Shown here: positions 1-9,400 of the stretch, piece by piece
Layout: the number at the start of each line of letters is the position of its first letter
Position numbering within the stretch: the stretch's first letter is position 1
Assembly: GCA_002179805.1 (NCBI GenBank)
Contig: NAVB01000863.1
Span: 1 to 28,843 of the forward strand
Direction of reading: 5' to 3'
Source of the DNA: Acanthamoeba lenticulata
Lineage: Eukaryota > Discosea > Longamoebia > Acanthamoebidae
DNA: 28,843 nucleotides
Notes under the pieces: generated by a model
The model's database searches: none
What the model saw: the letters and a program-made list of their open reading frames with translations, nothing else
What the model was told of the DNA's origin: nothing
Position numbers and translations under genes: made by a program

Positions 1-1
1 G

Positions 2-274
2 CCGGCCCCACCCGGCCCGCCCCCGCCGGCCAGCGAACAGGTGCCGACGAGTGGCATCCAGGACACGCGGTCCAACCTGCTGGGCCAGATCACGGCCGGC
101 CTCAAGCTCAAGAAGGTCGATGCGCGCGAGCTCGCCGTCAAGCCCGTCGTTGACGACGGTGCGCTCGACGTCGCTGCCATTATCGCGAGGCGTATCGCGC
201 TCGAATTCTCGTCCGATGACGAGTCAGATGACGACAGCGGCGACTGGGATGACGACGATGACTTTAACGAATGA
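2..274 (+). CDS. SCAR/WAVE family protein, C-terminal VCA region (5' partial)
   Basis: This is the last exon, or end of an exon, of a SCAR/WAVE actin nucleation-promoting factor; the start lies outside the window. The reading frame enters with a proline-rich stretch, as in the profilin-binding region of the family. A WH2-type actin-binding motif follows (RSNLLGQITAGLKLKKV). Next comes the connector helix (DVAAIIARRIALEF) and a strongly acidic tail with the expected tryptophan (SGDWDDDDDF), ending at TGA 272-274. In the family the V segment binds monomeric actin, and the C and A segments bind and activate Arp2/3. It converges on the recombinase gene, whose stop lies 106 bases downstream. Identification rests on the order and spacing of V, C and A. 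WASP is a less likely alternative, because the single WH2 and the ARRIALEF connector are SCAR-like. Confidence 0.85.
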   Translation, partial: PAPPGPPPPASEQVPTSGIQDTRSNLLGQITAGLKLKKVDARELAVKPVVDDGALDVAAIIARRIALEFSSDDESDDDSGDWDDDDDFNE

Positions 275-380
275 GAGGAGAACGACACCTCCAGGAGCTC
301 GAAAATAGACGTTCACTTGATTTACTGCGATTGTAAAACACGAAAGGAGCTGGTACACGAACATGAGTGTCACGAGGGAG

Positions 381-3300
381 CTAGGAGGAGGAGGAGGACG
401 AGGCCACGGGTGCGCCCTTTCGCTTGTTGTTGGCCGCGCGCTTGGCGGTGGGCAAAGGGGAAGCCGTCGGGGATGCAGTCGTCGGAGAAGGCTGGAGGGA
501 GCGGATGAGCTGCACGGCCGGGGCCACCTTTTGCTGCTTGGTCCGGCGGTCGTACGTCGTCTTCTGCATCTTCAGCGAGTGGCCCATGTAGATCGCCAGC
601 GCCTCCAGCTCGCGCTCTGATGCCTGTGTGTGTGCGCGCGCATAAAGGAGGAGATGTCCCGTGTTTGAGTCCGCGCGGAAGAAGAGGAAGGGAGGGAAGG
701 GGTAAAGCCCGTACGTCGGTATCGCGGAGGTGGGTGACGATCATGTCGCGTATGAGATGAGGGTTGGTGCGCTTGCCCGTCAGCCGATAGGCCGCCGACG
801 AGAAGACCGCGTAGACCCACTTGGCCGTGGGCCGCCCGCCATTCTTCTTGCTGAACACTGCATGATGCAGGTGGAAAAACAAAATGGCGATGACGCAGGT
901 GAGCTGCGACCGATCGGTCCCGCAACTCGAAGTCCGAGGAAACGCACCGCAGTTGTGGTCGGGGTTGAGGTGGGGGCGCCACTTGGCCAGATAAGCCTCC
1001 AGGTACGGATAGATCTGCATACGAACATATAAGCGGGTGGGGTGGGCGGGGAGAAGGGGCAAAGGGGTACGTGAGGCGAGATGACGAGGGGAGGGCGCTC
1101 GCCGTAGATTTTGCCGGTCTTGTAGTCGCCCGGGCCGTGGCGGATCTCCCACCGCGCCTCGTCGCCCTCCTTCTCCTCGCTCTTGAACAGCGTCTGCCCC
1201 TCCCCCATCACCACCACCACCAAAGACAACAACACAACGTCATCGTCATCATCCCCATTCGTACACGCGATCGAGCGGGGAGGGGAGGAAGGCGGAGGAA
1301 GAAGAAGAAGGCAGACCTTGCCGACCTCGAGCTCGCGGAGGGTGCGCTGGCGGTCCGGCACGCAACTCAAGATGCTGAACCTGTTGTTCCCCCCAACAAG
1401 AACCCCAAGGAAGCCATCGCGAATGCGCGTTGTGTGGCGGATGAGTTCCCCAGCTAGCCGAAGGAATGGAAGGAATGGAGGAAGGAATGTGACGCACATG
1501 AGGTAAAGCTGGTGGCTGTGCGCCACGGCAGAGGCCGCCCGCCGGTGACCGAACTTATCCAATTCGGCGCACTCGAGCCGGAGCAGCTCCACGCACCGGA
1601 GGAACTCTGTGTCGCCGTACCCACCGCACTCGACCAGTCAGCCCTCGTCTCTCTCCTCTCCTCTCCTCTCCCCTTCGCGTGAAAGGGGCAGGACGGACCA
1701 GGCCAGTCGAGCCACTTGGCGCGCTCGTTGGCGGTCTTGGGAGCGATCTTGGCGCGCGCCGCCGCGTCGCTCGCCAGCCGCCGGAGCTCGCGTACGACGC
1801 CCAAGTCCGAGTAGGGCTACACCAGTCCCCGCCATATGCGCGCGCGTGTGAGCCCGGCATGAGCGTGTGTGCGTGTGCGTGCGTGTGCGCGCCAGCCAGA
1901 CCTTGTCGCCCTCGGCCGGGTCGGCGCGGCTCTCCTTGTGGTGCAGGAACTTGGCCAGGGCCACCAGCGAGTGGAGCGCCTTGAGCTCGCCGCTGGGCGT
2001 GCACCCGCGGACCGTCACCAGCCAATGCACGTACTCGTAGACCACCGACGCCGCCTCGCGGCTGGCCGTCGGGAACAGGTCCCGCATCGTCACCTTGCGC
2101 GGCTCGAGCGCCGCCGCCGCCGGGCCGCCGGCGGCGTCGGGTTCGCGGTGTCGGACGAGCCAGCCGAGCATGAGGAGAACGTGCTTCTCGTACATGCCGG
2201 CCGTCTCCTGCCCGACGGGCGTCTCCTGCTGCCCTGCTCCCGCGTGCGCCCAACAGAGGCCGACTCGAGTCAGCAGCCCGCCCGAGGCCATGGCCGCGAG
2301 GGCGTGAGGCCGTGGACGCACCGTAAAACTTGGTGGTGAGGAAGCGCCGGAAGCCGGCCAGCTGGGTCTTCAAGTCCGGCCCGATCTCGTCGGCGCGGAG
2401 GGAGTAGGGCGACCGGTCGATGCCCCGCTTGCGCTCGACAAGCTTCAGCTTCTGCGCCGAGCCGCGGTTCATGCGCATCGCTCCGGTCCGTAGCGGCATG
2501 CCGACAATGGCGGCATTCACACCATCAGCCGCAACGTCGTCATCGTCATCGTCTTCCTCATCATCAGCTTCACTCTCATCCTTGTCGTCATTGTCGTCGA
2601 CGTCTCGGTCGCTGTCGACATCATCCTCGTCGACAAGCCGCGGGCCAGCGTCGGCAGCGCTCGTCAGCGGCACCGCCGCCGCAGCGGCCACAGCCGCGGG
2701 TGGCGGTTGGACGGCCGACGGCGCCAGCGCGAGGCGGGTCAGCTCCTGGTAGAGCCGCAGCGGGATTCGAAGCCGCGCCGCATCTGCCAGCCCGTGCCAT
2801 CGTTGGCGAACCACCCGCGCGCGCGCGTGTGCCATAGAGGCCGTGAGCAAACAGGAAAATGAGGGGAAAAGCGCTCGACGGTACCTTCGGGGGTGAGGTG
2901 GGCCAGATCGGCGGGCGCGTGGAACCAGTTGTCGCGCAGGCGGAGAGCCACCGCGCGCAGGTCGTCCTCGCGCGCACCCAGGCCGAGCCGGTGCCCGGCT
3001 TGGAGCACGAGCCCCTCGAGCCCTTCGAGCCCGGCCGCCTCTTCGACGCTTCCACCGGCGCTCGCCAGGCCTGGCCCCGCAGAGGGCGCCGGAGTGGCGC
3101 GAGCTGCTGCGGGAGGCAACGTTGCGTCGTTGGCGTTGGGCAACGGCCTTGGCGCGTCGGCGGCCTCCGGAGCAGCCGCGGCCGCTGCGGGCTGCGCGCC
3201 AGGGGCGGTGGAGCGGCGGCGACGCTGACGCTTGGGCGCTTGGGGGTCGGGCGGGGCCGCCGCGGTCTCGGTGGCAAGAACGGCAGCGGGTGCGGGAGTG

Positions 3301-3878
3301 GCCGTGGCGGTGCGCTCTCGGAGGTCCTCCTTGCTGTGGGTCAGCTGAGGCGGTGGAGAAGGCTCGCGTAGTGGCGACGGTGGTGTAGCCTCTTGTGTGG
3401 GCCTCGGAGTGACAGCAAGAGGAGCGGGTGTTGGTGGCTCTGGAACTGGTTCCGTTGTTGTTGGTGGCGCTGGCGACGAGGCTGTGGTGGTCTTCTTTCG
3501 TGAACGGCGGGACTTGGAAGGAGCAGCAGCAGGAGTAGAAGGGAGAGGAGCCTCAGTGGGGTTGGCCTCGCGCCACTCCTGGAAGAGCAGGGTGAACTCG
3601 CCCACGGTGCCACCTCCTCCTTCCGTTTTGCCCTTCAAGAGGGACTTCTTTGTGGCCCGACTGCCGCCGCCAGCTCTGCTGCTCGTGGCGGCCTGTCGCA
3701 CTGAGGGGCGGGGCTGTCCTGGCGCTGGGGCAACTGCAGAGGCGGTACCTGGCGCGAGTGTTCCCCGCAACCACCCACAAGCCACAGGGCTGCCGCCAGG
3801 GAGGTGGTGTGGCTGATGTGCACGCCAGCCCCACACCGGCAGAACAACCCGAGTGCAGGTTCCACGCAATCGTCTCAT
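381..3878 (-). CDS. Spliced tyrosine recombinase / integrase-fold protein (10 exons, about 884 aa)
   Basis: Proposed exons are 3878-2885, 2783-2322, 2233-1902, 1816-1699, 1606-1498, 1380-1317, 1193-1071, 1014-948, 857-715 and 623-381; every junction is GT-AG and keeps frame. Residues 1-75 are basic and lack acidic residues, so they may be an organelle presequence. A disordered Pro/Ala/Ser-rich region follows, with an acidic run near residues 365-400. Helical segments from about 440 to 670 fit a core-binding domain. The last 200 residues carry the full tyrosine recombinase set: box I Arg in PDRQRTLREL (R682/R684), a beta-hairpin Lys in DYKTGK (K718), HLIR (H790, R793), MGHS (H819) and nucleophile Y828 in TTYDRR. 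The H819 to Y828 spacing of nine is canonical. Such enzymes cut and rejoin DNA through a 3'-phosphotyrosine. I saw no terminal repeats or companion mobile gene. It could be a domesticated Crypton-like or an organelle/bacterium-derived recombinase; the substrate is unknown. Confidence 0.8.
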
Positions 3879-3931
3879 CTTGACGATTATGATGTGTTGG
3901 CTTTTCTTTGTTGGAAATCGGAAAATTGATC

Positions 3932-3980
3932 GTTTTATTTTATTTTATTTAATTTTATTTTATTTAAAATTATTGATTTT
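3932..3980 (-). terminator. AT-rich islet with five AATAAA poly(A) signals
   Basis: Read on the minus strand just past the methyltransferase stop, this AT-only tract contains five overlapping or adjacent AATAAA hexamers. It sits in otherwise GC-rich DNA and fills most of the 101 bases between that stop and the recombinase start. It probably serves 3'-end formation of the methyltransferase mRNA and also lies in the recombinase promoter region. Confidence 0.5.
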
Positions 3981-6254
3981 TAGGCCACACGCTGGAGGAC
4001 GAGGCCCTTGAGGTACTTGCCCACGCGCTCATCGCCGGCACGACACCGGAAGTCGACGTCCTGGCCCAGCGACGCGACCCGGCGCCAGCGTCGGCCCTCG
4101 GGGTCGTTGAGGCCCTTCTCGTGCATGATCTCGCGCACCCAGGCCTCCTCCGACCGGGACCGCGTGTTGTTGAAGGCGACGAGCCAGCCCTCGGGCGCCA
4201 CCACCGGCGCGGCGAGCTTGACCAGCTGCCCGTAGCCGCTCTTGGCCGACCAGACCGAGCCCGAGAGGGCCGAGGTGCGGGCGAGGGCGGGCGGGTCGAG
4301 CAGCACGACGTCAAACTTCTTGCCCTTGGCCTTGAGGGTGATGAGCTCGCGGAAGGCGTCGCGCGCGACAAACTCGTGCCCTCCGCCCTTCTTCACGCCG
4401 CCCTGCCACTTGCTCGAGCCGCCCGCGCTGCTGCCGTCGTCGTCGTCGTTGGCGCCCTTCTTCCGCTGCTGGGTCGGCAGAATGCCGTTGAGCCGGAAGT
4501 TGGCCATCGCCACGTCGAGGCACATCGACGAGTGGTCCACGTTCGTCGTCTGCGCTTTGGCCTGCCCGACGCCAGACCATCACCGCACACGCACACACGC
4601 GCGCGCAGATCGAGTTCAGTGGCGCAAAGTTGAGTTGGGCGCGACAGCGGCGGCGGCGAGGTTGAAGCAAGGACCTTGGCGGCGGCGGCGACGCTCCAGG
4701 CGCCGGTGTGGGCAAAGAGGTTGAGGAGGCTCATGTTGGGCCGCTTGAGGACGTGCTCCACGAGCCATTTGCGGTTGGCCCGCTGGTCGAGGAAGAGGCC
4801 GGACGACATGCTCGACGTGCGCAGGTCCACGAGGTACTTGAGGCCGTTCTCCTCGACCACCACGTCCTTGAACACGGCGCTGCGGTCCGCCGTTGGCTCG
4901 GCCGCCGCGCCCAACGCCTCCTCCTCGCGCCGAGCTCGACGCCCCACGGTCTGCTTGCCCTTGTTACTCTTCTGGTTGTTGTTCTTCTTCTGTTGGTGGG
5001 CGCCAAAGTCTTCGCCAAGCTCGTCCTCGAGTTCGCCATAGGCGTCCTCATCGTCGTTGTCGTCATCATCATCAAAGTCGTCCTCAGCCTGCAGGCCCGC
5101 GGCACCGTCCCCGCGCCGATCCTGCAACGTTGCCCTGGAATTGAGTTTGGGACTCGCAAACGCACACGACGTCCTCTTCCTCTCCTTCATCATCATCACC
5201 ATCATAGGAGGGGGAGGGACCCACCTGGTCGAAGAAGGCCGGGTTGTAGTAGTAGCGCGCCGTCGGACGCTTCTTGCGGAAGCGCCGCCGCACGGTGATG
5301 CCCCGCAGGAACGGCAGGAACTCGGGCGACCACAGCGTCTCCCTGCGCCAGGACATCCGTCCCCGCCCCCAACCACCACGCCCCAGCCCAAAAAAGGCGG
5401 GAAAATGGAATCTCATGAGCGCCAAGAAATGTCCGTTCGGCCACTGGCGTGCCGCCTACGCGCGCGCTGCTGCAGCGGTTGCTGCTGCTTGTCCGCTGGC
5501 GGAGGAGGGAAGTGGGGCCGCACCGGATGAGGGGCAGGAAGCGGTCCCAGTGCACCGAGTAGGTCTGCACGTCGGCATACCTGGCCACAATCATGATGCC
5601 ACCGCCCCGCTACGTGAGTAGAGGAGGTAAATAAATATTTTAAATAAATGTAAATACCTCCCGTAGATGTCGATGGCGAGGGCGGTGAGACCGTCGCCTT
5701 CGTAGACCAGGCGGAAGGCTGATGTGTTGTCCGCAGCGCTGTCCTGGGCGCCATTAAACTCGAGAAGACCCTCGTGCGCCAAGTGGCGCCGGTAGGCCAG
5801 GGCTTCCCGGAGCGCGCCCTTGACGTAGGCTTCATCCACCGCCTCCATGCCGTAGCCCACCTGCATTTTTATTTTATTAATAATTATTTTATTATTATTA
5901 TTATTACCTGGTAAATAATCAAACGGGCGTGCATACCACTCGGATGGGCGGGTTCAGAGTCGAGTCAATCAGAAGGACCGCTTGCTCGGCGGAGCCCGAG
6001 GCGGCCTCTGAGTTGCGCACGGCAACAAAGCCTTGTGGCGGGGCGGTCGCGGAGAACCCCCGGCTGGTGCTCATCGATGAGGCGGTTGTAGCCAGCTCCG
6101 TGAGGAAGGAATCTGATAGGCTCCACACCCTGCGCGGGTCATCACTCGGCTGTGCTCCGCTGGAAGTGGGCGGGAAGAGGCGAGCGGCAAGTGTGGGGCT
6201 GAGTTTGGGCAGAGTGAGTGTTGTGGTCGCTCGCACGAGCTTCCTTTGCGCCAT
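3980..6254 (-). CDS. RlmI/YccW-like SAM-dependent rRNA methyltransferase (6 exons, about 570 aa)
   Basis: Proposed exons are 6254-5937, 5860-5658, 5580-5524, 5342-5225, 5121-4675 and 4549-3980. The N-terminal half has the family's EGDGLTALAIDIYGR segment. The catalytic half has LFLDQRANR, SAM-binding motif I LNLFAHTGAWS, the acidic ribose-binding loop NVDHSS, and motif IV DPPALA at about residues 466-471. Bacterial RlmI makes m5C1962 in 23S rRNA, so a mitochondrial large-subunit rRNA role is likely; the first 36 residues are basic and acid-free, as in a mitochondrial presequence. Two features are odd. An Asp-rich insert precedes the catalytic half, and a Gly/Lys/Asp-rich insert follows NFRLNG. 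The position where RlmI has its SCS catalytic cysteine reads FNN (507-509), so m5C chemistry is doubtful and an RlmK-like specificity is possible. Confidence 0.8.
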
Positions 6255-6347
6255 GACGTCCGCGATCTCAACTACCTTCTGTGTTTGCCAGACTCTTTTC
6301 CCTCTGCGTTTTGAAAAGAAAAAAGAGAAAAGTGCAGACGTTTATGT

Positions 6348-6353
6348 TTTATT
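6348..6353 (-). terminator. Candidate poly(A) signal for Nup98
   Basis: AATAAA on the minus strand, 65 bases past the Nup98 stop, inside a short AT-rich stretch between Nup98 and the upstream methyltransferase gene. Confidence 0.4.
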
Positions 6354-6417
6354 TTATGATTTAGTATTTTTCTTACGGCAATAAAAATATGTTGTGACAA
6401 GGACGGATCGCTGCTGA

Positions 6418-9400
6418 TCAGAAGCCGGGGACGTCAAAGGTCCAGGCGCCTCGCTGGTGGTCGTAGGCGACGAAGCGCTGCTTCTTGCTGCGGCTGCCGC
6501 GCTTGCGGAGGAAGGCCTCGTACTCGGCCAGGCTCGCCGCGTCGCGGCTCTCGGGCCAGGCCTCCTCGATGGTGAGGCGGGCGGGCACGTTTAGGCCCTG
6601 CCCGCGCGGCGGCTTCGTGTCCTTGTCCGGGAAGACCGTGATCTGGTGGCGGTCGATGACGATCACCTGGTTCAGGTCAACCTCGCGCAGGTCGACGGGC
6701 TCCAGGAACTCAATGCACCCGTAGCCCCGCCGGCCCACCACGACGCCCTCGACCTGGGCCAGCTCGTCGGCCGTCATGCTGCGCAGGTCGGCCAGGTCGG
6801 GCTTGATGTAATAGTCGGGCTCGGTGAGCGTGGGCAGGATCTTCTCGTCGACCTCCTGGTCGCCGCGTCGGCGCCCGCGGCCGTCGCCGCCGCGCTCCAC
6901 CTCGCGGTAGAACTGCTCGTAGTCCTTCGTGTAGCGCGCCGTCTCCGGCTGGTCGCTCTCGTAGCTGAGCACCTGCCCGGCCCGCCGCTCCACGATCGGC
7001 TTCTTGGGCGTGCGCCCCGGAAGCGCCGCCACTGCCGCTGGCGTGTCGGCCTGCGACGACGCGCCGGCAGAGGAGATCTCGCGGCCCGGGAGATTCGGGT
7101 AGAGGCCCGTCCCGCCGGGCGTGGCGTCGAGCATGCGGCCCGACGGCGTCGTGATCGCGACAGACGGCATGCCTGGCCGCTCGCGCTCGGTCAAAGGCGC
7201 GGGCGTCTCCGGCATGGCGCCCCTCTGGTCCGGCTCGGGGGCCGCGACGGCAGCGTAGGGAGTCTCCGCCACGGCGGTCCTGTTGGCGTTGTTGCGGTCG
7301 TGGTGATGTGCGTCAGGTACAGCGCTTGGGGGACAGACGAGCGCGGGGAGGGCGGTGTCGTACCGCTTGTCAGCGTAACGCTCGGCGAGGGGGGTGACGC
7401 GGAACTCGGCGACCTCGGGCATGGACACGTTGTCGTCGGGCTCCAGGATGAGCTTGCGCCGGAACGAGTCCGGAGTGGCCGCCCCCGTGAGCGGGCTCGG
7501 CTGCTTCTTGGCGTCGATCTCGCCCATGAAGGAGATCCGCCGCCTGCCATCACCGCCCCGTGTGAGCTTGGCCGAGGCCGAGATCATGAAGGCAGAGAGG
7601 GGAGTCACGTACGAGCCGCCCTGGTAGTAGCCGAGCGAGCGGCCGGCCGCGGGGCTCGCGCGGGCGGTGAGCTTGTAGTGCTTGGGCTTGAGGGCGGCCT
7701 TGGTCTGCGCGGCCGAGGCGAGCGCGACGTCTGAGTCGGAGAGGGCGGGCAGGGGCGGGAGCGAGCCGTAGGGCCGCGGCGAGTCGATGGTGGCCATGAG
7801 CGAGCCCTGCACGCCGGGGGTCGTGCCGAGGAGGCCCGTGCCGCCGGGTGTCGTGCTCCCAAAGCCGGAGAAGAGCGACGTCGTCCCGGGCGTCGAGCCC
7901 GCGGTGCCGCCAAAGAGGGAGAGGCCCGGCGTGGCGCTGGTCATCGACGACGTGCCGGTGCCGCCAAAGGAGAGCGAGGGGAAGCCGCTTCCTGTGGCCG
8001 ACGGTGTGGATGGGGCTGCACCAAAGAGTGACGTCCCGCTGGTGCCGCCAAACAGGCTCGTCGTGCCGGTGGTCGAGGACGCCGGGGCCGCCCCAAACAG
8101 GCTCCCGGTCGTAGAGGGCGCGGTGGAGCCAAAGAGAGAAGAGGTCGCACCGGTCGTGCCCGTCGTGCCGCCAAAGAGCGAAGTCGAGGCCGGCGCCGCG
8201 GCGCCAAAGAGCGAAGTAGTGCCCGTTGTGGCGCCAGCGCCGCCGCCAAAGAGGGACGATGTGTCCGTGCCAGTGCTGGTGCCGCCAAAGAGACTCGTAG
8301 ACGGGGCGGAAGCGCCAAAGAGGGACGAGCCAGCAGCGGGAGCGGCGGCCGTGGTGCCGCCAAAACTGAAGGTGCTCGCGGCCGGCGCGGTGGTCGATGT
8401 GCCGGTGAAGCTCGGGAAGAGGCTCGACGTCGAGGCCGCGCCTGTGGGCTGCCCAAAGGCCGACGTCGTCGAGGCGCCAAAGAGGCTCGAAGTGGTGGGC
8501 GCCGACGTGGTGGCGCCAAAGAGGCTCGTGCCGGTCGAGGCCGCCGGTGCGGCGCCAAAGAGGGACGAGCCAGCGGCCGGCGTCGTGGCGCCAAAGAGTG
8601 ACGTGGTGCCGGTCGTGCCGCCACCGCCGAAGAGGGACGACGTGCCAGCCGCGGGCGCACCAAAGAGGGACGAGCCAGCAGCCGGCGCGGTGGCGCCAAA
8701 CGCGCTGCCGGGCGCGGAGGTCGCGCCAAAGAGGCTCGTGCCGGCGGCCGGGGCAGCGGCGCCAAACATGCCGCCGCCCGCGGCCGACTGCGGACCCATG
8801 CCCTGGCCCTTGCGGCCGAGCTGGTAGTCCTCCCACCGGAGCTCTTCAAAGCTCTTGTCCTTGTACTGTTGCATGGCCGAGATGTTGTGGATGACGACCG
8901 TTTGGTTGGAGGCCGTGTCCTTTTCCGTGACGGGCGCGTAGGGCGCGATCATGGTGCCCTGGATGCCGCCGGCCGCGGGCGCCCCCATGCCGCCCAGGCC
9001 TCCGGCCGCGGGCGCCGCGCCAAACATGGAGCCGCCAAAGGCGCTCGTGCCTGTGGTCGCGGGCGCCGCTCCGAACGCGCCGCCGGTGGTCGCGCCTGTG
9101 TCGGTGCCACACGCAGTGCGGTGAGCATTGCGCCGGGCGGGACGACGGCGAGGGGGTGATGGTGATAGCGACGGCGGACGAGGAGAGGGCTGATGCGTAC
9201 CGCCAAAGCTGGGCGCGGCGGAGGTGCCGCCAAACGTGAAGGCCGAGGACGCGGCAGGCGCTGCCGCCGGAGCAGCGGCGCCGCCAAACGAAAAGGGGAA
9301 GCCGCCTGCATGACGCAGATTCGAAGCGTGAGACGAGCAGCGCGCGCGGCTGCAGCTAAAGACGGAGTCATGCGGGGAAGGGGGGCACGAACCGGTTGTG

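Noticed and set aside
275..3979. Mobile-element ends around the recombinase
   Set aside because: I looked for terminal inverted repeats, target-site duplications and a partner gene on both sides and saw none. A Crypton assignment therefore remains only a possibility.
4708..5298. 196-residue plus-strand frame opposite the methyltransferase
   Set aside because: It has no motif and a composition typical of antisense to GC-rich exons. The minus strand carries methyltransferase motifs I and IV.
7265..7345. Possible fifth Nup98 intron (GTCTGT or GTACCT to CAACAG)
   Set aside because: No donor is in the phase needed by that acceptor, and the frame is open through it.
6646..7734. 362-residue plus-strand open frame opposite Nup98
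   Set aside because: It is an antisense shadow in GC-rich coding DNA. It has no domain, and the minus strand gives a continuous Nup98 C-terminal domain.
8040..8760. Regular short repeats that could look like a tandem array or CRISPR
   Set aside because: The periodicity is the codons of SLFG/FGA units with variable spacing; there are no constant repeats or unique spacers.
7550..8836. 428-residue minus-strand frame rich in Trp, Arg and His
   Set aside because: It is a frame-shifted read of the FG-repeat region; its repeats mirror the SLFG codons.
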